64,000 nucleotides of DNA from Pygmaiobacter massiliensis (lineage in GTDB: Bacteria; Bacillota; Clostridia; Oscillospirales; Ruminococcaceae), in NCBI RefSeq assembly GCF_900199435.1, contig NZ_OAML01000003.1, positions 637,166 to 701,165 on the forward strand. The letters are read 5' to 3'. This document shows, in pieces, positions 1 through 8,255 of the stretch. Position numbers and translations under genes: made by a program. Under the pieces are notes generated by a model. It saw nothing but the letters and a program-made list of their open reading frames with translations, ran no database searches and was not told the origin of the DNA. Every line of letters begins with the position of its first letter. Within the stretch, counting starts at the first letter, position 1.

Positions 1-1622
1 CTCTGTACAAAGAGATTGTAGCTTAGGTTTTGGTCGCGAGCTTCGGTAGAAGCGGGCAAGCTGCCACGCGGAATGCCGAATTTCGCACAAATGTTGCCAA
101 ACTCGGTGCTGCCGGTAAAGGAGGCAAGCAGCCGGTAACGAGAAGCCTGTTGATTAAGCAAACCAGCCCAGTAATCAATTTCAGACTGTGCCGGCTCTCG
201 ATCCATGAAAACGCGGTACAATACCTTGACGTAATCGCCGTTGGATAAGCCGCGAGCAGTAAATTCGGGTCCCATCAGGAAAGAGTTTGCAAGATTTGCT
301 GCGGTTTGGGTGCCAGCAAGCAGTACCCCTGCCCAGTAGTTCAGCTCGTCACCAGAGGCAGAGCGGGAAAGACACTGGTCATACAGCCGCATCACAAAAG
401 CGTTGATGTTGGGATTCTGGTCGCGGGGCTGTGTGGAAGCAGCAAGGCTGCCACGGGGAATGCCGTAAGCGGCACAGATGTCAGCAAACTCCTGACTGTT
501 GACAAAGTTGACCTGCAAGAAATAAACAGAATAGCCTTGTTTGAGATAGCTGGCCCAGTAATCAATCTCGGAAGCAGAAGCACCGCGTCCCATATAGATG
601 TCATATAGCACAGCAACGATCTGGTCGTAAGAAAGATGACGGGAAGCAAATTCTGCACCCTGGATAAAAGGAAGGCCAATCGAAGCTGCGGTGTGCTGGC
701 CGCTCAGCAGGGTAGCCGCCCAGTAGTTCAGCTCATCGTTAGAACAATCGCGACTGAAACACTGGCGGTAAAGGCGGGAAATAAAGGTATTGATGCCGCC
801 GTTCTGGTCACGAGCTTCCGAAGAAGCGGGAATGGAACCACGGTCAATGCTGGCAGCAGCGCACAGATTGGCGAATTCCTGAGAAGAAACAAAGTTGGTT
901 AATATGTAATAGCGGGAAAAGCGTTGGTTAAGGAAGTTTTGCCAATAAGCAGCACCGCTGGGATCAGAAGCACGATCGAAGAAGGCCTGATACAGCACTT
1001 CCAGATAATCACCGTCCGAAAGACCTCGTGCATTAAACTCGGCACTGTTGAGAATCGAGTTGGCAAAAGAGGCACCGGTGATTTCATGAGAAAGCAGTGC
1101 ATTGCTCCAGTAAGCAAGACCGGCATCATCCGGTACACGCTGTAAGCCGATGCGGTACATCCGGCTGACAAACTGCTCCACGGGGCTAAGTACCACCTGC
1201 TCCATCAAAGTTTCGTCGGGTTCCGGCGTAGCGGTTGGTTCTGGCGTCTCAGTAGCTTCTGGCGTCTCAGTAGCTTCTGGCGTCTCAGTAGCTTCTGGCG
1301 TCTCAGTAGCTTCTGGTGTTGCAGTAGCTTCTGGTGTTGCAGTAGCTTCTGGTGTTGCGGTAGCTTCTGGGGTCTCAGTAGCTTCTGGCGTCGCAGTAGT
1401 TTCTGGCGTCGCAGTAGTTTCTGGTGTCGCAGTAGTTTCTGGTGTCGCAGTAGTTTCTGGTGCCGCAGTAGTTTCTGGTGTCGCAGTCGGCTCCGACGTA
1501 GTCATCGATTCAGACGAACCAGCAGGACCAGACGAGTTGCTGAGCGCACTAACGGTGGGAAGCGTGGTAGAGAGCAGAAGAACAAACGCTAAGAGAAAAG
1601 AAAAAAGCCTTTTTTTTATCAT
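1..1622 (-). CDS. Secreted DUF4214-repeat protein with TPE-rich linker (partial, C-terminus outside window)
   Basis: The reading frame stays open from an ATG at 1622-1620 to the window edge (540 codons). It begins with a signal peptide (MIKKR, then a hydrophobic core, ending near TVSA at residue 26). A low-complexity linker of hexapeptides of the form TPE(A/T)T(A/E) spans about residues 47-124, followed by at least three units of about 125 residues. Two units carry the GIPRGS signature and a third carries SIDRGS; each is followed by (A/P)RDQN, and all share YW and NF patterns typical of DUF4214. DUF4214 proteins are secreted or surface proteins of unclear biochemistry. An SD-like AGGAAG lies just upstream. 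It is divergent from the neighbouring membrane glycosyltransferase-like gene. The protein is secreted with good confidence; its function is unknown. Confidence 0.85.
   Translation of the reverse strand, partial: MIKKRLFSFLLAFVLLLSTTLPTVSALSNSSGPAGSSESMTTSEPTATPETTAAPETTATPETTATPETTATPETTATPEATETPEATATPEATATPEATATPEATETPEATETPEATETPEATETPEPTATPEPDETLMEQVVLSPVEQFVSRMYRIGLQRVPDDAGLAYWSNALLSHEITGASFANSILNSAEFNARGLSDGDYLEVLYQAFFDRASDPSGAAYWQNFLNQRFSRYYILTNFVSSQEFANLCAAASIDRGSIPASSEARDQNGGINTFISRLYRQCFSRDCSNDELNYWAATLLSGQHTAASIGLPFIQGAEFASRHLSYDQIVAVLYDIYMGRGASASEIDYWASYLKQGYSVYFLQVNFVNSQEFADICAAYGIPRGSLAASTQPRDQNPNINAFVMRLYDQCLSRSASGDELNYWAGVLLAGTQTAANLANSFLMGPEFTARGLSNGDYVKVLYRVFMDREPAQSEIDYWAGLLNQQASRYRLLASFTGSTEFGNICAKFGIPRGSLPASTEARDQNLSYNLFVQ
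1251..1484. repeat. 18-bp tandem repeat (13 near-perfect copies)
   Basis: Thirteen consecutive 18-bp units, such as agtagcttctggtgttgc, differ from each other at only a few sites, with one or two degenerate copies on the low-coordinate side. Read on the minus strand each unit encodes one TPE-type hexapeptide of the DUF4214 protein linker. Two subtypes, ending in GCTACT or ACTACT, form separate blocks, which suggests recent block duplication and possible copy-number variation. Confidence 0.95.
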
Positions 1623-1733
1623 AATCAGCCTACTTCCTAAATAATAGCAAAATATACATATTATCATTTTACACGAAATACGATGTTTTGCAACTTTTCT
1701 TGCGCTGTTTTTCCAAGTTGCATAGAGACCTCA

Positions 1734-1762
1734 TTGAACGTCGGCCTATAATGTGATATTAT
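1734..1762 (+). promoter_or_regulatory. Candidate sigma-A promoter for the 717-aa membrane protein
   Basis: TTGAAC (1734-1739), a 17-bp spacer and TATTAT (1757-1762) lie about 60 bp before the start at 1823, which has a GGAGA ribosome binding site at 1812-1816. Confidence 0.5.
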
Positions 1763-1822
1763 ATGACGGCTTCTAATAGTAAGGAATAAGTTGAAAGCAA
1801 TACATACAAATGGAGAAAATAT

Positions 1823-3976
1823 ATGGCACAAGCACGGACGAAAACATGGAAAAGCAATATTACATATGGCCTTTTGGCTGCGTTACTGCCGCTTGCCATT
1901 GTTTTTTTGCTATGGAAAGCTACCCCATCGGACTTGAATTTTCCGATTGCTTATGAGGATTCCGATGTGATGGGGGCATATATGCAGGCAGTCTCGATTC
2001 GGGACAACGGTTGGATTTTAACTTCTGACCGGCAGGGCGCCCCATTTGGTGTGAATCGAACCGCATTTCCGGTCTCTATGACACACAACGTTGACAGTTT
2101 GCTTTTAGCAATCCTCGTTTTTTTGACGGGACAAAACATTGTTCTCAGTGTGAATCTATGGTATCTTTTACTCTTTCCGCTCATTGGAGTGATTTCTTAT
2201 TTCGTTTTACGAGAGTTTAAAATTCGCCCAGTTTTTGCGCTGTGTGGCAGTACAACATTTGCGACACTTAGCTATATTTTCTTGCGTGGCATTATGCACA
2301 TAGAATTAAGCGCTTATCAGTTTGTTCCGCTATCGGTGTTGCTTTGTGCATGGCTTTGGGAAGATGAGAGGCTATTTGTTTGGCAGCGCGGATTTTTCTC
2401 TTATCGCAAAAATATAATAGCCCTAATTTTTTGCTTTTTGATTGGAATGAACGGGCTGACTTATTACCCCTTTTTTACCTGCTTTTTGCTGGCGGTTACA
2501 GGGCTGATGTGCCTGTTGCGAAAGAAAAAGCTGTGTGCTGTACAGCCTGCAATTATAGGAATAACAGGAATTTCACTTACAGTGGGCAGCAGCTTGCTGC
2601 CGTTGGTTTTTAGCTCAAACAATGGCTTTGCGATAGGTGCGGCGGGAGGTCGCAGTCCGTTTGAGGCGGAAGTGTATGGTCTGAAATTCATCAATTTGTT
2701 TTTACCGCAAAATGGGCATGGTATTCCTTCGCTGGAAAGACTAATCAGTAATTATCAAGAGCGTGCCCTGCTCGTCAACGAAAACACTCATGTTTATTTG
2801 GGTATTATGGGCGCATTAGGATTTGTATGTCTAATGCTAGCCTTATTCAAAGAAGGCTCTCAAAATCCTAAGCTATATCTTTTTTCTAGGCTTAGTCTCG
2901 CAGCATTTTTGTTGGGGACAATCGGCGGTATCGGAAGTTTTGTTAGTGTTTTTATTACAAGTGCGTTGCGATGCTATAACCGCATCAGCGTTTTTATTGC
3001 ATTTCTCTGTATTGCGGGAATTTGTTTGCTGTTATCACAAATAAAATGTTCGCCATCACGTCAACGATTATTAACAATAGGTTTCGTACTGCTTTTTTCA
3101 TTTGGTATTTGGGAACAGTACCCCGGAAACACACCGGATTTTGCTCAAAATCAAAGTGCTTACGAACAAGATCGTAACTTTGTGTCCCAAATCGAAGATT
3201 CTCTGCAACCCCAAGCAATGGTGTTTCAGATGCCTTATGTTCCATACCCAGAAGCAAGCTATTTGCCAATGACAAGTTATTTACACTCCAATACACTCCG
3301 CTGGAGCTATGGGAGCATTCGAGGAAGCTATGCAGATTGTTGGAATAGTGCGGTAGAGCGAGCGGACACTGATGACATGGTAGCGTTTTTGCAGCAAGTG
3401 GGATTTTCAGGCATTTGGGTGGATCGCAGGCTTTATATGGAACAAGAGCAGCTTGCAGTGCTGGAAGAAAGGTTAACTGCACTTTGCGGCGAGCCAACCA
3501 TTCGTGAGGATGGCCAAATTGCCTTTTACCACCTCGAAAACGGGGAAGTGGATGTGGAAACGGTGAACAAAATCACCTCGGTTCCGATTCTTGCAGGTGG
3601 AGAAGGAATGTTAGGCTGGGAAGAAGAAGCTGTTTGGCTTTCCAAGACGGGAGAGTTTAATATTTTTAATCCCAGTGAACAACCTGTGGGGTATAACTTG
3701 TCCTTTGAGCTAGCCGCACCGGCTACCCCGGAGGGTTGTCCGCTTTCCATTCAATTAAATGGTGAAGTGCAAAAACAGACAGAAATTGATGCTGATTACC
3801 AGAAAATCACCTTAACCTTGACGCTTCAGCCGGGGGTCAATAAATTGCTATTTGTTTCAGAGGCGAACAAAGTAGCAGCACCGGGTGATATGCGAGAGCT
3901 ATATGTTAGACTAAAGGGAATGCAGGAACAAAACTGGAATGTGATGAAACAAGCGGGCTGTAACCAATGCAGGTGA
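1823..3976 (+). CDS. Polytopic membrane protein, GT-C-type glycosyltransferase candidate
   Basis: The 717-residue protein has a first membrane segment near residues 15-31, then an acidic first outer loop (E45, D46, D48). About ten or more further hydrophobic segments run to about residue 420, and a soluble C-terminal part follows. This topology, with an acidic first loop, matches GT-C enzymes that use polyprenyl-phosphate sugars on the outer membrane face. No family-specific signature was recognised, so the catalytic role is inferred. The last 60 residues (ending near APGDMRELYVRLK) resemble the C-terminus of the 807-residue protein at 8256-10679, so the two probably share a beta-rich terminal domain. 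It lies just upstream of the dideoxysugar cluster but is separated from it by 1 kb of AT-rich DNA. Confidence 0.6.
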   Translation: MAQARTKTWKSNITYGLLAALLPLAIVFLLWKATPSDLNFPIAYEDSDVMGAYMQAVSIRDNGWILTSDRQGAPFGVNRTAFPVSMTHNVDSLLLAILVFLTGQNIVLSVNLWYLLLFPLIGVISYFVLREFKIRPVFALCGSTTFATLSYIFLRGIMHIELSAYQFVPLSVLLCAWLWEDERLFVWQRGFFSYRKNIIALIFCFLIGMNGLTYYPFFTCFLLAVTGLMCLLRKKKLCAVQPAIIGITGISLTVGSSLLPLVFSSNNGFAIGAAGGRSPFEAEVYGLKFINLFLPQNGHGIPSLERLISNYQERALLVNENTHVYLGIMGALGFVCLMLALFKEGSQNPKLYLFSRLSLAAFLLGTIGGIGSFVSVFITSALRCYNRISVFIAFLCIAGICLLLSQIKCSPSRQRLLTIGFVLLFSFGIWEQYPGNTPDFAQNQSAYEQDRNFVSQIEDSLQPQAMVFQMPYVPYPEASYLPMTSYLHSNTLRWSYGSIRGSYADCWNSAVERADTDDMVAFLQQVGFSGIWVDRRLYMEQEQLAVLEERLTALCGEPTIREDGQIAFYHLENGEVDVETVNKITSVPILAGGEGMLGWEEEAVWLSKTGEFNIFNPSEQPVGYNLSFELAAPATPEGCPLSIQLNGEVQKQTEIDADYQKITLTLTLQPGVNKLLFVSEANKVAAPGDMRELYVRLKGMQEQNWNVMKQAGCNQCR

Positions 3977-4986
3977 AATTCGAATAAAAGAGAAGCTGCT
4001 TAGGACAGAGGGCTCATACCTTGTCTCAAAAGCTCTCATTTCGGAATGAGGAAAAGACATGGCAAAACTGCAAGCGAAGAGTAAGAAGGTGCCTTTCTGC
4101 ACCTATATATGGAATTTGCGTGGAAAATGGCGTAGCTTTATATAAATAAGGTATTTCTTTAAAACCAGTTGCCAAAAAAAGTAGGATTTTCTGACAGCGG
4201 CAATATAAAATAGCAAGAAAATCCATCTTAGGACGAAACGCAAAAATACGCAAGATAGGAATATCTGCGCCTGTCCATTATCAGATTTCAATTCTTAACT
4301 ACCACATAAAATGTTTTATATTAGCCGAAATTATTCTGCAAAAAAGATGCTTTTCTAGTTCTAAGTCGGTATTAATAAAATAACCTTGTCGCTTTTATTA
4401 CAATAGATAGAAAGTGTGTTTTTATATCTTAAATGATGAAATCATGAGAGAATTTATAAGAAACTTACAAATTAATTATTATGCCTTATTAAAAAATGTG
4501 AAAATAAACAAATTCGGAGCTTTTTCGACAAATTGCCTATAATTTTTTTCTTAAAACATGTATGATAGAGAGAGATATAACTTGTACCCAAAACTGTTTA
4601 TATGAGTATCGGCATGAAAAAACGGAAAAATTGTCTTTTTGCTTTTTATTATTTTGTTTTAATAAAAAAGATATGCCTAAAATAATCTTTTGGTGAGAAA
4701 AATAGAACAAAACGTTGCTCGCTGTTTATTTGCGTAAATCAAAAGAGACGTAACAGCTGTAATATCATCAAAGATAATATTGGACATGCTAAGCCATATT
4801 CGAAGCAAGGAAAGTTCTTTATGTAAAATTTATAAGATGAGGAGGAGGCTAATGCCTCTATTTTCCATGTCGAAAATTTTTTCTTTGCTGAATCGTAAAA
4901 TAAGTAAGCGTAGAATGCAATAAATTGTGATTTTATAACAGGCATGTTATGATTGAAAAATAGTGTGTTTTAAAGGAGTCATAGAT
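3977..4986. other. AT-rich 1-kb intergenic region without a supported gene
   Basis: No frame shows convincing coding character; the short open frames are AT-rich and unrelated to known families. There is a small hairpin (GGTGC/GCACC) near 4087-4102 and a TATAAT at 4538-4543 without a good -35. The base composition is clearly more AT-rich than the flanking sugar genes, as is common at the edges of exchanged surface-polysaccharide loci. The promoter of the rfbF operon should lie here, but I cannot place it. Confidence 0.6.
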
Positions 4987-5757
4987 ATGAAAGTGGTACT
5001 TTTAGCAGGTGGACTGGGCACTCGTATTAGTGAAGAGAGTCATTTGAAACCGAAGCCGATGATTGAAATTGGCGAAAAGCCTATCTTGTGGCATATCATG
5101 AAAGAATACTCGGCTTGTGGGTTTAATGACTTCATTATTTGTGCGGGTTACAAACAATATGTCATTAAAGAATTTTTTGCAGATTATTTCCTTCATACAT
5201 CGGATGTAACCTTTGATTTGCAGAACAACAGTATGGAAGTACATGATAATTTTGCGGAGCCTTGGAAAGTAACCGTTGTTGACACAGGGTTGAACACTAT
5301 GACAGGCGGTCGAATCAAACGCATTCAAAAATATGTAGGCAATGAGCCGTTTTTTATGACCTATGGCGATGGTGTTTGTGATGTAAATATCAACGAGCTG
5401 TTAGAATTCCACAAATCTCACGATAAAATCGCAACCATGACCGCCGTGAATGTTGGACAACGCTTTGGCGTTTTAGATATCGGTAAAGAGGGTGCCATTC
5501 AATCTTTCCGGGAGAAAAATGACAGCGATGGCGGCATGATTAATGGTGGCTATATGGTGCTAGATCCTGAAATTTTTGATTACATTGACGGCGATGCAAC
5601 TGTTTTTGAGAAGAAACCGCTGGAGACGCTAGCGGCCAAGGGCGAACTGGTTGCGTATCCGCACAAAGGCTTCTGGCAGTGCATGGACACCATGCGAGAC
5701 AAAGAAATGTTGGAAGACTTGATTGCCAAGAAAAAAGCACCTTGGATTAAGTGGTAG
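4987..5757 (+). CDS. rfbF: Glucose-1-phosphate cytidylyltransferase
   Basis: RfbF makes CDP-glucose from CTP and glucose 1-phosphate, the first step of CDP-3,6-dideoxyhexose synthesis in the cytoplasm. The nucleotidyltransferase signature GGLGTR is at residues 8-13 and KPKPM at 21-25. The 256-residue length matches the family. The start at 4987 is chosen over an ATG at 4963 because AGGAG at 4974-4978 is correctly spaced only for 4987. It is the first gene of a compact operon reaching 17699, followed 13 bp later by rfbG. Confidence 0.95.
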   Translation: MKVVLLAGGLGTRISEESHLKPKPMIEIGEKPILWHIMKEYSACGFNDFIICAGYKQYVIKEFFADYFLHTSDVTFDLQNNSMEVHDNFAEPWKVTVVDTGLNTMTGGRIKRIQKYVGNEPFFMTYGDGVCDVNINELLEFHKSHDKIATMTAVNVGQRFGVLDIGKEGAIQSFREKNDSDGGMINGGYMVLDPEIFDYIDGDATVFEKKPLETLAAKGELVAYPHKGFWQCMDTMRDKEMLEDLIAKKKAPWIKW

Positions 5758-5770
5758 GAGAAAATATCGC

Positions 5771-6829
5771 ATGAAACTGGATTTTTACAGAGGAAAACGA
5801 GTTTTTGTAACTGGACATACCGGGTTTAAAGGTGCTTGGCTGTGCCGTATGTTAGTCAATGCGGGCGCCGAGGTGACGGGCTACAGCCTGCCCGCACCAA
5901 CAGAGCCGAGCCTGTTTTCTATGGCCGATTTGGAAGGACGCATGAACAGCGTGATTGGGGACATTCGAGACTTCGAGCACCTCAAGCGGGTATTCGAGGA
6001 AGCGCGTCCGGAAATTGTGCTGCATTTGGCGGCTCAGCCGATTGTCCGGGATAGTTACAATGACCCTCGTTATACCTATGAAACCAATGTTATGGGCACC
6101 GTGAACATTTTAGAATGTGTTCGTCTTTCCAGCACCGTACAGAGTGTTTTGAATGTCACAACGGATAAAGTGTATCATAACAATGAATGGGAATGGGGCT
6201 ATCGCGAAACAGAACCTTTGGATGGCTTCGACCCCTATTCCAACTCCAAAAGCTGTTCGGAATTGGTCACTCACAGTTACAAAAACAGCTTTTTTGCTAC
6301 CGATTTGCCGGCGGTTTCCACTGCACGCGCAGGCAATGTGATTGGCGGCGGCGATTTTGCCCATGATCGTATCATACCGGATTGCGTAAGAGCGGTTCAA
6401 AAAGGGTACGATATTGTTGTGCGGAACCCGCATTCAACACGGCCTTACCAGCACGTGCTGGAACCGCTGTTTGCCTATTTGATGATTGCGCAGAAACAGT
6501 ATGAGGACGCAACTTATGCAGATTGGTATAATGTTGGACCGGATGACTGTGATTGCTTGACTACCGGAGATCTTGTCACCTTGTTCTGCGAAAAATGGTC
6601 GGATAAAGTGAAATGGGTCAATAAATGGGTAGGTGGACCTCACGAGGCGAATTTTTTGAAGCTGGATTGCAGCAAGCTGAAAAGTCGCTTTGGATGGGCA
6701 CCGCGTTGGCACATTAGCGAGGCGATTGAAAAAACAGTGGAATGGACCCGCACTTACTTAAGCGGTGGCGATATTCCAGCGGTAATGGATAAACAGATTG
6801 ACGAATTTTTGGAGGAAAACCATGTTTAA
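5771..6829 (+). CDS. rfbG: CDP-glucose 4,6-dehydratase
   Basis: This extended SDR enzyme converts CDP-glucose to CDP-4-keto-6-deoxyglucose with bound NAD+. The NAD-binding motif TGHTGFKG is at residues 14-21, the catalytic Tyr-Lys pair is in YSNSK (156-160), and a TTDK motif is at 130-133. Length is 352 residues, normal for RfbG. The start at 5771 has GGAG at 5757-5760; an upstream ATG at 5723 would overlap rfbF and lacks a ribosome binding site. Its end overlaps rfbH by 8 bp, which suggests translational coupling. Confidence 0.95.
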   Translation: MKLDFYRGKRVFVTGHTGFKGAWLCRMLVNAGAEVTGYSLPAPTEPSLFSMADLEGRMNSVIGDIRDFEHLKRVFEEARPEIVLHLAAQPIVRDSYNDPRYTYETNVMGTVNILECVRLSSTVQSVLNVTTDKVYHNNEWEWGYRETEPLDGFDPYSNSKSCSELVTHSYKNSFFATDLPAVSTARAGNVIGGGDFAHDRIIPDCVRAVQKGYDIVVRNPHSTRPYQHVLEPLFAYLMIAQKQYEDATYADWYNVGPDDCDCLTTGDLVTLFCEKWSDKVKWVNKWVGGPHEANFLKLDCSKLKSRFGWAPRWHISEAIEKTVEWTRTYLSGGDIPAVMDKQIDEFLEENHV

Positions 6830-8168
6830 AGGGAAAAAAGAAGCCGAGGCACGTCAGGAAATTTTGGCTGCTGTTGCGGAATATTATCACGAGTACAAGG
6901 AAAAGAAAGAACCGTTTACAGAAGGCGACCGCATTACCTATGCGGCACGCGTTTTTGACGAAAAAGAAATGTGCGCACTTACTGAAGCAACCCTTGACTT
7001 TTGGCTGACCACCGGTCGCTTCTCTGACCAGTTTGAAAAAGAGTTTGCACAGTGGCTTGGTGTGAAATATGCCAGTCTCGTTAACAGCGGCTCTTCCGCA
7101 AACCTCATTGCATTTACAGCGCTTACTGCTCCGGAATTGGGTGAGCGCCGCATCAAACGCGGCGATGAGGTCATCACCGTTGCTTGTGGCTTCCCGACCA
7201 CAGTTACGCCGATTCTTCAATATGGCGCAGTGCCGGTATTTGTGGATGTTACCATTCCACAGTATAACATTGATGTAACCAAACTAGAGGCTGCTTACAG
7301 CGAAAAAACCAAGGCAGTCATGATTGCTCATACTTTGGGCAACCCGTTTGACCTTTCGGCGGTGAAGGCATTTTGCGATAAGCACAATCTGTGGTTGATC
7401 GAAGACAACTGCGATGCGCTTGGAAGCGAATATACACTGGATGGCAAAACCTACTTGACCGGTACAATCGGCGATATTGGTACGTCCAGCTTTTACCCCC
7501 CGCATCACATGACGATGGGTGAAGGTGGTTGTGTTTATACCAATGATCCGTTGCTGCATAAATTAATCAACTCGTTCCGTGACTGGGGCCGTGATTGCGT
7601 CTGCCCGTCTGGCGTGGACAACTTCTGTAAGCATCGTTATGATGGTCAATACGGCGAACTGCCGAAGGGTTACGACCACAAGTACGTCTACAGCCATTTT
7701 GGCTATAACCTTAAGGTTACCGATATGCAGGCAGCAATCGGCTGTGAGCAGCTCAAAAAGTTTCCATCGTTTGTAGAGCGTCGCCGCCACAACTGGGCAA
7801 GACTGCGTGCTGCACTGGCGGCTGGCAGCGATAAGCTGATTTTGCCGGAGCCTGTAGAAAACTCCAACCCGTCATGGTTCGGCTTCTTGATTACGATTAA
7901 AGAAGAGGCCAAGCTGAACCGTGAAGAGGTAGTGCGTTTTATCGAGGGAAAAGGCGTGCAGACTCGCATGTTGTTCTCTGGCAACCTTGTGAAACACCCC
8001 TGCTTTGATGAAATGCGTGCCACCGGTGAAGGCTACCGTATTGTGGGCGAGCTGACTAACACCGATTATATTATGAATAACACGTTCTGGGTGGGCGTTT
8101 ACCCTGGCATGAGCGACGAGATGATCGACTACATGGCAAAAACTATTTTGGATGCTGTTCATTTGTAA
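6822..8168 (+). CDS. rfbH: CDP-4-keto-6-deoxyglucose 3-dehydrase (E1)
   Basis: E1 is a PMP-dependent iron-sulfur enzyme that removes the C3 hydroxyl of CDP-4-keto-6-deoxyglucose. The usual PLP lysine is replaced by His: the motif FYPPHHM places H228 at the lysine position, the hallmark of E1. The cluster ligands are visible as C197, C259, C261 and C269, with the C-X1-C-X7-C part exactly as known for E1. The 448-residue length is typical. The start at 6822 has GGAGGA at 6811-6816. The reductase partner E3 (RfbI/AscD) that normally re-reduces this enzyme is not encoded anywhere in the window. Confidence 0.95.
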   Translation: MFKGKKEAEARQEILAAVAEYYHEYKEKKEPFTEGDRITYAARVFDEKEMCALTEATLDFWLTTGRFSDQFEKEFAQWLGVKYASLVNSGSSANLIAFTALTAPELGERRIKRGDEVITVACGFPTTVTPILQYGAVPVFVDVTIPQYNIDVTKLEAAYSEKTKAVMIAHTLGNPFDLSAVKAFCDKHNLWLIEDNCDALGSEYTLDGKTYLTGTIGDIGTSSFYPPHHMTMGEGGCVYTNDPLLHKLINSFRDWGRDCVCPSGVDNFCKHRYDGQYGELPKGYDHKYVYSHFGYNLKVTDMQAAIGCEQLKKFPSFVERRRHNWARLRAALAAGSDKLILPEPVENSNPSWFGFLITIKEEAKLNREEVVRFIEGKGVQTRMLFSGNLVKHPCFDEMRATGEGYRIVGELTNTDYIMNNTFWVGVYPGMSDEMIDYMAKTILDAVHL

Positions 8169-8255
8169 AGCGAGATCAACAAGCTGATTGCTTAGTTAAT
8201 GGCTTGATATAATAGGTCAGGGCAAACGATCTTCCCTGCGGAAGGAAAGGTATTA

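Noticed and set aside
1150-1644. Plus-strand frame with VASGVSVASGV-type repeats
   Set aside because: It is the antisense reading of the 18-bp repeats in the minus-strand DUF4214 gene, which has a signal peptide and known domains; the plus-strand frame has neither.
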